Shown here: in pieces, positions 29,849 through 38,255 of the stretch
How the letters are laid out: the number at the start of each line of letters is the position of its first letter
Numbering within the stretch: position 1 is the stretch's first letter
Assembly: GCA_947167965.1 (NCBI GenBank)
Contig: CAMVJW010000004.1
Location: forward strand, 62,001-126,000
Direction of reading: 5' to 3'
Length of the DNA: 64,000 bases
Source: an uncultured Clostridia bacterium
GTDB taxonomy: Bacteria > Bacillota > Clostridia > TANB77 > CAG-508
The notes under the pieces: model-generated
Databases searched by the model: none
Told to the model about the DNA's origin: nothing
The model's input: the letters and a program-made list of their open reading frames with translations, nothing else
Position numbers and translations under genes: made by a program

Positions 29849-30784
29849 ATGAGAACGCTTTATTCTGAAAATAAAAATAGTAATACTACTATTGTAAACG
29901 GAGAAAATGGAACATACTCTATGATAACTACTACAACTATTGGAAAAAGTAGGACTGTAGAAGCAACAACTTATAATAATGCTGATAACGTAATTGGATT
30001 TAATAGGATAGTAGAAAAAAATAACAATAAAGGTAGAAGAGTAACAACTGAAAGTCAATCATGTGAAGAAGATGAGAGTTATCCTAAAGAAAAAGTTCAA
30101 ACTAAAACAAGATATAATATAAACGGTAAACTTGTTGAGAAAGAATCTACAAAAACATATTATAGCGAAGAAAATGGAAATTTAATTGAATATACTGAAA
30201 AATATTACTATTCTTATAATAAGAATAGTATTAAAGAAGAAAAAATAAAAAAAATTATAGCCCCAAATAGTATACACCTAATACAACAAACTTCTAGCAA
30301 AAAGATTTATTCAAGTGATGGAAAAAAAAATGAAGGTAATAATACTATTAAAGAATATAATTTGGATAATAATGGAAATATTATAAGGTATGAATATAGA
30401 AAAGTTAACCCAAGCAAACCAGTATATTTATATCATATTAGATTAGAACATAAAAAGGATGAAAATAATCCTAGTTATTATGAGGTTACTTTATATGATC
30501 CTTTAAGAGTAAGAAGAAATATAGACTATACTACTAAAGATGAGAATAAAAAAGAATGTGATGATAATGGTAAGAATGAAAATATAAGAATATGTAAAGA
30601 TAAAGATGGATTATATAGTGTAACTTTTAGAGCGTACCACGAAGAAATAAATATAAATGATGAAGAAACTATATTTAAAATTATAAAAAAACAACATTTT
30701 AGCCAATATGCATCATATTTTGGTTTAACTGCTGGTGATAATTATTATAAAGATTATGAAGGTTCCGAAGTAGATGAATTATAA
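29849..30784 (+). CDS. Hypothetical beta-rich protein with YD-like strands
   Basis: 311 residues, not recognised. Very rich in Asn, Lys, Thr, Tyr and Glu, with recurring strand-turn units such as NGKLVEKESTKTYYSEENGN, ENGNLIEYTEKYYYSY and NNGNIIRYEYRKV that look like a loose YD or MORN-type repeat. No signal peptide, membrane span or enzyme motif. It is divergent from cotJABC with about 140 bp between them, so a sporulation-related role is conceivable but unsupported. Confidence 0.7.
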   Translation: MRTLYSENKNSNTTIVNGENGTYSMITTTTIGKSRTVEATTYNNADNVIGFNRIVEKNNNKGRRVTTESQSCEEDESYPKEKVQTKTRYNINGKLVEKESTKTYYSEENGNLIEYTEKYYYSYNKNSIKEEKIKKIIAPNSIHLIQQTSSKKIYSSDGKKNEGNNTIKEYNLDNNGNIIRYEYRKVNPSKPVYLYHIRLEHKKDENNPSYYEVTLYDPLRVRRNIDYTTKDENKKECDDNGKNENIRICKDKDGLYSVTFRAYHEEININDEETIFKIIKKQHFSQYASYFGLTAGDNYYKDYEGSEVDEL

Positions 30785-30814
30785 TATAATTTTTAAAACA
30801 AAGGAGGAAATATT

Positions 30815-32188
30815 TTGAATTATATTCCAATTGAAAAGAATAAAGAATATATTGTAGATATAATTGACAATGGTTATGAGGGAGAGGGAATAGCCAAAAT
30901 CAATGAATTTACAATATTTATTCCTGGTGCAATAAAAGGTGAAAAAATAAAAATTCTAATTTTAAAAGTATTATCATCACATGCATTTGGTAAAATAATT
31001 GAAATAATTAAAGAATCACCTTTTAGAAATGAAACAGATTGTGATACATATAAAAGATGTGGTGGTTGCAATTTAAGACATATAGATTATGAGCAAACTC
31101 TTAATATAAAGCAAAATATAGTACAAAATTTAGTGAATAAAAATCTAAAAACAAGAATTAAAGTTAAACAAGTATGGGGAATGGGGAACCCTTATTATTA
31201 TAGAAATAAATTACAGTTCCCAATAGGTGTAGATAAAAATGGAACTACAGTTATGGGAGTTTATGCAAATAGAACACATGAAATTATTCCTGTTGAAAAT
31301 TGCTTAATTCAAGATAAAGAATCTACAAAAATAGCTAAATCTATTTTAGATTTGATAAAAGAATATAACATCTCTGCTTATAATGAAGAAACATTAAGTG
31401 GTATTATTAGACATATTATTATAAAAAAAGCATTTAAGACTGGTGAAATAATGATAATTATTGTTATTAATGATAATAATTTACCTAATTTAAAAGAAAT
31501 TTCAGATAGTATATTTTCAAATTACCCTAATGTAAAAAGTATTATAATTAATAGTAATATGAAAAAAACAAATGTTATATTAGGTGATAAAAATGTTAAG
31601 ACAATTGGAGAGTCATATATAACTGATATATTAGGAGACTTTAAGTTTAAGATTTCCTCACATTCGTTTTATCAAGTAAATCCTGTACAAGCTGAAGCAA
31701 TGTATTATTATGCGGTTGAAGAAGCAAATATTTCAAAGGAAGATATTGTATTTGATTTATACTGTGGAATTGGTACAATTTCTCTTTTTCTTTCAAAATT
31801 TGCAAAAAAAGTCTATGGAGTTGAGATTGTAGAACAAGCTGTTGAAATGGCTAATGAAAATGCACAATTAAATAATATTGATAATACTGAATTTATTGCT
31901 GGGGATACAGAATTAGTACTATCTAATTTGTTAAATAATAAAAAAATTATTCCAGATATAATTGTTGTAGATCCTCCAAGAAAGGGTCTTGATAATACTA
32001 CTATTGCAAACATTTTAAAGATTAAACCAAAAAAAGTGATTTATATTAGCTGTAACCCTGCAAGCCTAACCAGAGATTTATCAAAATTAGAGGATTCATA
32101 TAATATTAAAAATATTCAGCCATTTGATATGTTTCCATTTACATCACACATAGAAAATATCTCGATTTTAAAATTAAAAGAATACTAA
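30815..32188 (+). CDS. 23S rRNA (uracil-5-)-methyltransferase, RlmD/RlmCD type
   Basis: 457 residues. N-terminal TRAM domain (about 1-60). The [4Fe-4S] motif CDTYKRCGGC follows, with a fourth cysteine in VENC. The SAM-binding motif FDLYCGIGTISLF, VDPPRKGLD and the nucleophile cysteine in ISCNPASLTRDL are intact. It methylates uracil C5 in 23S rRNA; the exact position cannot be told. The TTG start is supported by AAGGAGG ending 7 nt upstream and by MNYIPIEKNKEY matching the family's opening. Confidence 0.9.
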   Translation: MNYIPIEKNKEYIVDIIDNGYEGEGIAKINEFTIFIPGAIKGEKIKILILKVLSSHAFGKIIEIIKESPFRNETDCDTYKRCGGCNLRHIDYEQTLNIKQNIVQNLVNKNLKTRIKVKQVWGMGNPYYYRNKLQFPIGVDKNGTTVMGVYANRTHEIIPVENCLIQDKESTKIAKSILDLIKEYNISAYNEETLSGIIRHIIIKKAFKTGEIMIIIVINDNNLPNLKEISDSIFSNYPNVKSIIINSNMKKTNVILGDKNVKTIGESYITDILGDFKFKISSHSFYQVNPVQAEAMYYYAVEEANISKEDIVFDLYCGIGTISLFLSKFAKKVYGVEIVEQAVEMANENAQLNNIDNTEFIAGDTELVLSNLLNNKKIIPDIIVVDPPRKGLDNTTIANILKIKPKKVIYISCNPASLTRDLSKLEDSYNIKNIQPFDMFPFTSHIENISILKLKEY

Positions 32189-32209
32189 CATATGAAAGGG
32201 GAATGCAAC

Positions 32210-32842
32210 ATGTCATGCACAATAAGAAATGAATTAAAAGAATACATTGAAGAGATTATAAATTATCATTACAACTTGAATGACAAAGGACACGGACTTG
32301 AACATGCAGAATATGTAATAAATAGAAGTTTAAATTTTGCAAATGAAATTGATAATATTAATTATGAAATGGTATATGTAATTGCTGCATATCATGATGT
32401 TCTACATCATATCGATGCTAAAAATCATGAAGTACTTTCTGCACAAATGTTGATTCAAGATGAAGAATTAAAAAAATATTTTACAGATGAGCAGATAAAA
32501 ATTATGAGTGAAGCGGTTGAAGATCATCGTTCTTCTATAGAAACAGAACCAAGAAGTATATATGGAAAAATAGTATCTTCTGCAGATAGAAATACAAGTG
32601 TTGAAGTTACATTGAAAAGGTGTTATTCATACAATAAAAAACATTTTCCTAATTTGCTGGAAAACGAAATAATAGAGCAATGTAGAAGATTCCTTCTAGA
32701 AAAATATGGTGTAGGTGGTTATGCAAGGAGCAAAATGTATTTTGATGATAAAGAGTACAAAAAATATTTAGATGACATTACTGATTTAGCTTTAAATAGT
32801 GAGAAGTTTTCAATGGAAATCAAGAGAGTAAATAAAAAATAA
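32210..32842 (+). CDS. HD-domain phosphohydrolase
   Basis: 210 residues. HD-superfamily metal ligands are visible: HGLEHAEYV (first His), AAYHDVLHH (the HD pair), EDHRSS and a late ADR (SSADRNT). The substrate is probably a nucleotide or other phosphorylated metabolite. AAAGGGG lies 8 nt before the ATG at 32210; the ATG at 32192 overlaps the ribosome site and is rejected. It starts 22 nt after the rRNA methyltransferase gene. Confidence 0.85.
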   Translation: MSCTIRNELKEYIEEIINYHYNLNDKGHGLEHAEYVINRSLNFANEIDNINYEMVYVIAAYHDVLHHIDAKNHEVLSAQMLIQDEELKKYFTDEQIKIMSEAVEDHRSSIETEPRSIYGKIVSSADRNTSVEVTLKRCYSYNKKHFPNLLENEIIEQCRRFLLEKYGVGGYARSKMYFDDKEYKKYLDDITDLALNSEKFSMEIKRVNKK

Positions 32843-33290
32843 AGGTTGTTGTGTGGAGCGTAGATATGTTCTTGGTACCATATACATGCTTAAATAACTA
32901 AGATAAATGAAAATGTTATTATTCTACGATTTAATTTTAGTGTCATCATCAGAGAATATGTATGATTATGTTTGTGAGAAATTAAGGAATAAAAGTATAT
33001 ATGAAGTATTTGAATTTCCTCTTGTATATGGACAATCAATATATTTCAAGTATGGATAAAATGCTAAATAAATATTTAAAAGAAAATAAATAGATGTCTT
33101 TTATAAACATACAAGTCTAACCAAGGTGTTTCTTACAAACAGACATAACACATGGAAAATATCGCAATTTTAGAACTAAAATAAAAATCTAAGCTCACAA
33201 TTTGTGACCTTAAAAAAATTGTCAAAAGATATATAAAAACAAAAGTTTTTATGATATAATTAACAAAATCGAATAAAGGATGTGATAGTT
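32843..33290 (+). other. Intergenic region with gene debris and ORF6N upstream element
   Basis: 448 bp without a convincing gene. A 50-codon open frame at 32907-33059 has no ribosome site and looks like a decayed fragment. From 33161 on, the sequence is repeated, diverged, at 37904-38068. It includes the palindrome at 33191-33211 and a -10-like TATAAT at 33255-33260 for the ORF6N gene; no good -35 box was found. Confidence 0.6.
33191..33211. repeat. Palindrome upstream of the ORF6N gene
   Basis: Arms AAGCTCACAA and TTGTGACCTT around a central T, with one C-C mismatch at the fourth position. It lies about 80 bp before the ORF6N start and has a close relative at 37934-37960. Confidence 0.7.
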
Positions 33291-33611
33291 ATGAATAATG
33301 AAAATAATATCGCACCAATAAATGAAGATTTAAATGTAGTAAAATATGAAGTAGAAGAAATTAAACAAAAGATATATACAATAAGAGGAAAACAGGTAAT
33401 GATAGATAGTGATGTAGCGAAGTTATATTGCTGTGAAACAAAATATGTTAATCGTGTAGTAAAAAGAAATATAGAAAGATTTCCTGAAGAATTTTGTCTC
33501 CAATTAACTGAAGAAGAATACAATAATTTAAAATCACAAATTGCAATCTCAAATTTAGAAAAAGAAAACATGCGGTGCCAATTTGTCACCGCATATGAAC
33601 AAAAGAAATAA
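33291..33611 (+). CDS. ORF6N domain protein, N-terminal part (frameshifted)
   Basis: 106 codons encoding the ORF6N DNA-binding domain, common in phage and mobile-element proteins: EEIKQKIYTIRGKQVMIDSD, VAKLYCCETKYVNRVVKRNI, RFPEEFCLQLTEEEY. The frame then ends early, while the family's next block (YVFTEQGIAML) continues in the +1 frame from about 33595. The intact sister gene at 56497 reads straight through this point. The start at 33291 follows AAAGGA by 10 nt; the in-frame GTG at 33282 is too close to that site. Confidence 0.8.
   Translation: MNNENNIAPINEDLNVVKYEVEEIKQKIYTIRGKQVMIDSDVAKLYCCETKYVNRVVKRNIERFPEEFCLQLTEEEYNNLKSQIAISNLEKENMRCQFVTAYEQKK
33570..33594. repeat. Palindrome inside the ORF6N coding region
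   Basis: Arms ATGCGGTGCCAA and TTGTCACCGCAT around a central T, one mismatch. It encodes the peptide MRCQFVTA at the boundary of the ORF6N domain and lies just before the frameshift. The sister gene has a palindrome at the same protein position (56734-56758). Confidence 0.75.
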
Positions 33612-34044
33612 AAATAAGTTACCATATGTTTTTACTGAGCAAGGAATTGCAATGCTTTCTGCTTTATTAAAAAGTGATATTGCAGTTAAAGTTAGAGTTA
33701 ATATAATGAAAGCGTTTATAGAAATGAGAAGATTTATATTCAATAATCAAATGTTATTTGAAAAAATAAGCAGTATGGAATTAAAACAAATAGAATATCA
33801 AAAAATGACAGACGATAGATTTGAAAAAGTATTTGAATATATAGGACAACATCAGGAAAAAGAACAAAAAATATTTTTTAATGGACAAGTTTATGATGCT
33901 TTTAGTATGATGGTAGATTTAATAAAGAAAAAATTAGATAATAAGGTTTGTTCAATAGATATTAATGATTATATATGGAGTCAAGGAAGAAATAAGAACA
34001 TAGAATTAAAACCATATCATTTAACCAGAAACACGAATTATTAA
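33583..34044 (+). CDS. ORF6N domain protein, C-terminal part (+1 frame)
   Basis: Continues the preceding gene in the +1 frame. Conserved coding starts near 33595 (KLPYVFTEQGIAMLSALLKS, then VRVNIMKAFIEMRRF). After it comes a helical stretch (KISSMELKQIEYQKMTDDRF) and a C-terminal segment that may be a separate DNA-binding or dimer domain. There is no ribosome site for independent initiation. Together with the upstream piece it forms one broken gene of about 250 codons. Confidence 0.75.
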   Translation: MSPHMNKRNKNKLPYVFTEQGIAMLSALLKSDIAVKVRVNIMKAFIEMRRFIFNNQMLFEKISSMELKQIEYQKMTDDRFEKVFEYIGQHQEKEQKIFFNGQVYDAFSMMVDLIKKKLDNKVCSIDINDYIWSQGRNKNIELKPYHLTRNTNY

Positions 34045-34071
34045 TGAAATATCGAATGGAGGAAAATTAAA

Positions 34072-35616
34072 GTGGAAGAAATAATAATTGATATAGGATC
34101 TGGAAATATAAAAGCATATTCTATAAATACAGTGAAAGAAATAAAGAATATATATCTAAAAAATATAATGTTCAAGAAAAATTTTTCAAAAGAAATAGGA
34201 ATTGCAGAAGAAGATAAAAAAGAATTAATTAATGCAATAAAAGAAATAAAAAATCGTAATATAGGTATACCAATTCATGCATATGCAACAAGTGTTTTTA
34301 GAATGCTAAGTAAAGAAAAGTTGGAAGAATTACAAATAGAAATAATTCAAGCAACAGAAATAAAAATTAATGTGATTTCACAACAAGAAGAAGAGAAGTA
34401 TATGTCAAGGGCAGTAGGAAATATATGTGAGATAGATGAACCATATTTAGTATGTTGTGTTGGTGGAAGTTCAACAGAGATGATTGTAATGCAAAATGGA
34501 AAAATAATTGAACAATTAACAGAAGAATTTGCTACAGGAGATATGTTAAAAAAATTTCCACAAATTGCAGAGGATAAGCCTAATATAAATATAGAAGATA
34601 TGTACAAATACATAAAAGAAAATTTCAAGAAATTACCTAAAACTAAATGCAGATATGCTATATTTACAGGTTTCCATTTGATGTATAACACTGTAGCAGA
34701 AAATAAAATGAATAAAAATACTTTTTTTGAAAGAAAAGATATACCATATTATCTAACAGTAGAACAATTTAATAAGAATAATGAAGAAGCAATAAATAAA
34801 AGAAGTTTAAATAGTTTAAAAGAAAAGTATCCAGAAAATCCTAGTTTTATGAATGGAACAAGAGGTGCTAATACAATTGTAGGATATATATTAGAAAAAG
34901 TTGGGGCAGAAATTTATTTCCCTACAAATTTAAATATGATTAATGGAATTGTTGAGCAATTACAAGAAGAAGAGTTAATAAAAAAATTATGGGATTATAT
35001 GAAAAGTAATCAAAAAATCGAAAAGTCAGATTGTATTATAGGACTAGGTTGTGAAGATTTAAACATAGCAAAGATTGCAGTAGATTTATATTTCAAAGAG
35101 TATGGTGATAAAATAATTTTTTCAGGAGGATTAGGAAAAGTAACAAGAAATATATGGAATGAACCCGAAGCAAATAAATTTGCTGAATATGCAATTGAAA
35201 ATGGTGTTCCAAAAGAAAAAATTTATATAGAAAATAAATCAACAAATACGGGAGATAATTTTAGATTTACAAAAGAGTTAATAAAGCAAGAAAGATTGAA
35301 TGTTAAAACTTGTATAGTAGTTTGCAAACCTTATGTTGAAAAAAGAGTGGAAGCAACTCTAAAGAAAATAATACCAGAATGTAAAGGAATAGTTACATCT
35401 CAAAATATTGAATTTGAACAATATTGTAATCAATATGAAAATGAAATAGGAAATAGAAATGAAGTAATAGAGGATTTAGTTGGTTCTGTTGAGAGAATGA
35501 AAGTATTTGCTGAAAGAGGTTGGCAAATACAAATGGATATTCCAAATACTGTATGGCAAGCATATGAAGATTTGGTAAAAATGGGATATGATAAGTATTA
35601 TACCAAAAAAACATAA
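34072..35616 (+). CDS. Fusion of Ppx/GppA phosphatase-like domain and DUF218 (YdcF/SanA-like) domain
   Basis: 514 residues. Residues 1-310 resemble the Ppx/GppA exopolyphosphatase and pppGpp phosphatase fold: DIGSGN at 7-12, the AYATSVFR strand, QQEEEKY around the presumed catalytic glutamate at 105-108, VGGSSTEM at 130-137 and GTRGAN at 262-267. Residues about 318-510 resemble DUF218: CIIGLGCED, IIFSGGLGK at 348-356, ENKSTNTGDNFRF near 387-399 and VVCKPYVEKRVEATLK. The GTG start lies 9 nt after GGAGG. A terminator follows, so it is monocistronic. I do not know this domain pairing as described; a phosphate-cleaving role is likely. Confidence 0.72.
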   Translation: MEEIIIDIGSGNIKAYSINTVKEIKNIYLKNIMFKKNFSKEIGIAEEDKKELINAIKEIKNRNIGIPIHAYATSVFRMLSKEKLEELQIEIIQATEIKINVISQQEEEKYMSRAVGNICEIDEPYLVCCVGGSSTEMIVMQNGKIIEQLTEEFATGDMLKKFPQIAEDKPNINIEDMYKYIKENFKKLPKTKCRYAIFTGFHLMYNTVAENKMNKNTFFERKDIPYYLTVEQFNKNNEEAINKRSLNSLKEKYPENPSFMNGTRGANTIVGYILEKVGAEIYFPTNLNMINGIVEQLQEEELIKKLWDYMKSNQKIEKSDCIIGLGCEDLNIAKIAVDLYFKEYGDKIIFSGGLGKVTRNIWNEPEANKFAEYAIENGVPKEKIYIENKSTNTGDNFRFTKELIKQERLNVKTCIVVCKPYVEKRVEATLKKIIPECKGIVTSQNIEFEQYCNQYENEIGNRNEVIEDLVGSVERMKVFAERGWQIQMDIPNTVWQAYEDLVKMGYDKYYTKKT

Positions 35617-35635
35617 AGAACTATGATAAAAAAAT

Positions 35636-35664
35636 GGTTCTTATAGAAGATAAGAACTATTTTT
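35636..35664 (+). terminator. Terminator of the Ppx/GppA-DUF218 gene
   Basis: GGTTCTTAT (35636-35644) pairs with ATAAGAACT (35650-35658) around 5 nt, closing with a G-U pair, then a T5 run. Confidence 0.75.
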
Positions 35665-36174
35665 GCTTTTGCTAAAGATTATATTATAAATAGCAGATAT
35701 TCTGTTATGTTTAACAACATCTAACTAAAATCTAACCAAAGTAAAAATAATTTACAAAATAGCCTAAAAATTTGAAAATATTTATATTACTAAAAAATAT
35801 CAGAGGAATGTTAAAAATCATTATAGTTTCAAGGCTTTAAAGTTACTTAACTAATCATAAAAAATCTTAAAAGATTTTTAACTGAAAACATGTGGAGTGC
35901 CTAGCGGTGATGGGTCGTAGAGAAGGTTAGAAAAGCGTTAATATTACGACGTTACATCGAACAATTTAATTTATGATAACTTACTTGGAAACGAAAACAA
36001 TATAATTTTCTATACAGATGATGAAGACAATGTTAATATAGAATTAATTTTAAAGTTAATTCAAAACCAGCTATTAAATTTAGAAAATAGGCAAATAAAA
36101 ATATAAAGAATATTATGCTTATAAAGTACATTCTAAATAAACCTTATAAACAAATTATACAAGGAGGAACTGAT
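35665..36174 (+). other. Intergenic region with a GC-rich island and a gene tail
   Basis: About 500 bp without an intact gene. Around 35890-35950 the sequence is much richer in G and C than its surroundings and holds the inverted repeat GTCGTA (35914-35919) / TACGAC (35945-35950). At 35963-36106 a 47-codon open frame (NLIYDNLLGNENNIIFYTDD and on) without start or ribosome site looks like the tail of a lost gene. Confidence 0.45.
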
Positions 36175-37104
36175 ATGAATTTAAAGATAGTTGAAAAAAT
36201 TGCAAAAGAACATCCATTTAATTCTAGAAATTGGAATTATCAGAAAATAATTAGATATTTATTAAGTGATGATAATAATCGTATAATTGAAGCAATGGTA
36301 ATATGGCATATAAAAGACGGAAAAGTTGTTGAATTTCTTTTAGAACTTAGCAATATGTATAATTGTCCGGTTGGATGTCAATTCTGTGCTTCTGGAGCAT
36401 TAGATAAAGCACCTTATTTATTAGAATCTAAGGATTTCTGGCAACAAATTAATATTATGCTTAGAGATAATAACATTAATCCAAATGACTATGAAAGATT
36501 TTGTATAAGTTTTACAGGTATAGGTGAACCATCAATTGTTTATAAACAAACTGGTCAATTTATGAGTGAAGTTCAAGAAAAATACTCTCATGTAACATTT
36601 ATAATTGGAGCATTTGGATATGAGCCAAAATGTTTTGATTATTGGAAAAATTTAGATTTAAGAATTAAAACTTTACAATTACCTTTTTATTCTTCAAACA
36701 GTACAATGTTAAAGAAAATTGTAAAAAATCTACCATCAAATTATTCTTTTTATAATAATGTATTAGAGGCGTTAAAATACAAAGAAAATGCTAAATATAA
36801 TAAGTGTAGAGTAAAAGTGAATATGCTTGGAATGTGTGGGATTAATGATAGTGATGAACAAGTCGATGAATTCATAAAAATCTTATCTCCTGTTAAAGAT
36901 AAGATAGAAGTAAGAATATCATTTTTAAATTATACAAAGCAGGCGGAAAAAAATGGATACGTATCACCAACTTTTGATAGATTAAGAGAAATAGAAAAGA
37001 AGTTGAAGACTTACGGTTTTGAATGCTATTCTTTTGGGAATATATCTAATGAAGAAATTGGTTGTGGACAATTAGTTCAAAATAAAATATCAAGTAAAAA
37101 TTAG
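36175..37104 (+). CDS. Short RlmN/Cfr-like radical SAM protein
   Basis: 309 residues. The cluster motif CPVGCQFC (C64, C68, C71, CX3CX2C) is followed by SFTGIGEPS, the GEP-type SAM motif. The C-terminal GCGQL with C297 matches the second catalytic cysteine region of RlmN and Cfr, which methylate adenine C2 or C8 in 23S rRNA and tRNA. The N-terminal accessory domain is shorter than in RlmN. The start at 36175 follows AAGGAGGA by about 6 nt; an ATG at 36115 would add 20 residues and has no site. It is a divergent paralogue; the substrate is unknown. Confidence 0.75.
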   Translation: MNLKIVEKIAKEHPFNSRNWNYQKIIRYLLSDDNNRIIEAMVIWHIKDGKVVEFLLELSNMYNCPVGCQFCASGALDKAPYLLESKDFWQQINIMLRDNNINPNDYERFCISFTGIGEPSIVYKQTGQFMSEVQEKYSHVTFIIGAFGYEPKCFDYWKNLDLRIKTLQLPFYSSNSTMLKKIVKNLPSNYSFYNNVLEALKYKENAKYNKCRVKVNMLGMCGINDSDEQVDEFIKILSPVKDKIEVRISFLNYTKQAEKNGYVSPTFDRLREIEKKLKTYGFECYSFGNISNEEIGCGQLVQNKISSKN

Positions 37105-37229
37105 ATTTTATGATTACTTGCATAGAAAATACTACGTAATGGCTTAATAAAATTTATAATGTTCTAGTATAATTTATATTTAACATAGAATATAGGAACA
37201 TATAAAAAGATAGGAGATGTCAGAAATAT

Positions 37230-37796
37230 TTGAAGAATAAAAATTTAATAATTATTACTGGACAATTAGCAGCTGGTAAAACTAGTTATGGTAAAAAAAT
37301 ATCAGAAGAATTAAAAATTCCATTTTTTAGTAAAGATTTAATTAAAGAAGTTTTATTTGATTCATTTAGCGATAGAAATCTAGAGTATGAAGTAAAACGA
37401 AAAATAGGAGCAATTAGCTATGCAATATTTTATTATATAATAGAACAACAAATGAAAGTAGGTATGCCAATAATTGCTGAAAGCAATTTTGTAAAAGAAT
37501 CTGTTCCTATTATAAAAAACTTATTAGATAAATATAATTATAACAGTATTACCATAAGGTTTGAGGGAGATTTACATATATTACATAAAAGATTTCTAAA
37601 AAGAGAGTATTCAAGTGAAAGACATATGGGATTAGTTTCAAATGGAGTATTTGATGATTTTAAAAGTTTTGAAAAAACTACCGTGAAAGCAAAAGAATTT
37701 AAAATAAATGATAACGAAATATTAGTTGATACAACAGATTTTTCAAAAGTTGATTTTGATAAAATCATTAAAGACTTACAAAAATATATGATGTAG
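37230..37796 (+). CDS. Small P-loop kinase/ATPase
   Basis: 188 residues. Walker A is ITGQLAAGKTSYGKK (9-23). A conserved acidic switch (SKDLIKEVLFD) and a lid-like segment with basic residues (KRFLKREYSSERH) fit small-molecule kinases of the AAA_33/zeta-like type. The substrate is unknown, and with no partner antitoxin next to it a toxin role is unsupported. The TTG start is 13 nt after GGAG, longer than ideal; the better-placed ATG at 37217 leads to a stop after seven codons. Confidence 0.78.
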   Translation: MKNKNLIIITGQLAAGKTSYGKKISEELKIPFFSKDLIKEVLFDSFSDRNLEYEVKRKIGAISYAIFYYIIEQQMKVGMPIIAESNFVKESVPIIKNLLDKYNYNSITIRFEGDLHILHKRFLKREYSSERHMGLVSNGVFDDFKSFEKTTVKAKEFKINDNEILVDTTDFSKVDFDKIIKDLQKYMM

Positions 37797-37903
37797 ATAT
37801 TCTTTTACTGTAACACAAATACTTTAAATATTACTATGTTCCTAAGCAACAAACAAGCATATTAATTTATGTTCTTATGCGACATACCTGCCACATCGAG
37901 TCA

Positions 37904-38068
37904 ATCGCAATTTTAAAATTGAAATAAACAATCTATAAGGTGACAATTTGTCACCTTATAAATATATTCGATTTCTCAGAATATATTTATAAACAAAAGT
38001 TTTAATGATATAATTAACAAAATTAAATAAAGGATGTGATAGTTATGAGTAATGAAAATAATATCGCA
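37904..38068 (+). repeat. Second copy of the ORF6N upstream region with a nine-codon stump
   Basis: Diverged repeat of 33161-33312. It keeps the TATAATTAACAAAAT segment, the AAAGGATGTGATAGTT ribosome region and the opening codons MSNENNIA, but the frame then stops after nine codons. The rest of the gene is gone, so this is a deletion remnant or a partly transferred copy. Confidence 0.8.
37934..37960. repeat. Perfect palindrome upstream of the ORF6N stump
   Basis: 13-bp perfect arms (TATAAGGTGACAA and its complement) around one T. Compared with the palindrome at 33191-33211 it differs at paired positions on both arms. A second perfect inverted repeat, AAATATATTC (37960-37969) and GAATATATTT (37979-37988), follows at once. 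Confidence 0.85.
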
Positions 38069-38147
38069 CTAAATTAATATAATAAAAACAATTTAGTATA
38101 TGGTTGTTTGGTAAAATTAAATAAAAAAAAATTAAAATTTTTCTCTG

Positions 38148-38177
38148 AATAAAGCAGTTTAATGCTTTATTTTTTTA
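38148..38177 (+). terminator. Rho-independent terminator
   Basis: AATAAAGCA (38148-38156) pairs with TGCTTTATT (38163-38171) around a 6-nt loop, followed by a T run. It is now orphaned downstream of the ORF6N stump and probably ended the lost gene. Confidence 0.8.
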
Positions 38178-38255
38178 TAAATACTTATAGTATGAGAATG
38201 AAAATTAAAATATATAAGTAAAATATAGGTTAATAATAACTGAATCAAAAAACAT

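Noticed and set aside
29711..29850. Sigma-E promoter for cotJABC
   Set aside because: I looked on the - strand for an ATATT-type -35 and CATA-type -10 pair at proper spacing and found none convincing.
32907..33059. 50-codon open frame (MKMLLFYDLILVSSSEN and on)
   Set aside because: No ribosome site, no recognisable family and surrounded by debris; treated as a decayed fragment.
35890..35950. tRNA gene in the GC-rich island
   Set aside because: No acceptor/T-arm pairing and no GTTC-type T loop could be found.
37230..37796. Zeta-type toxin of a toxin-antitoxin pair
   Set aside because: Only the P-loop and general kinase layout match; there is no small antitoxin gene next to it.
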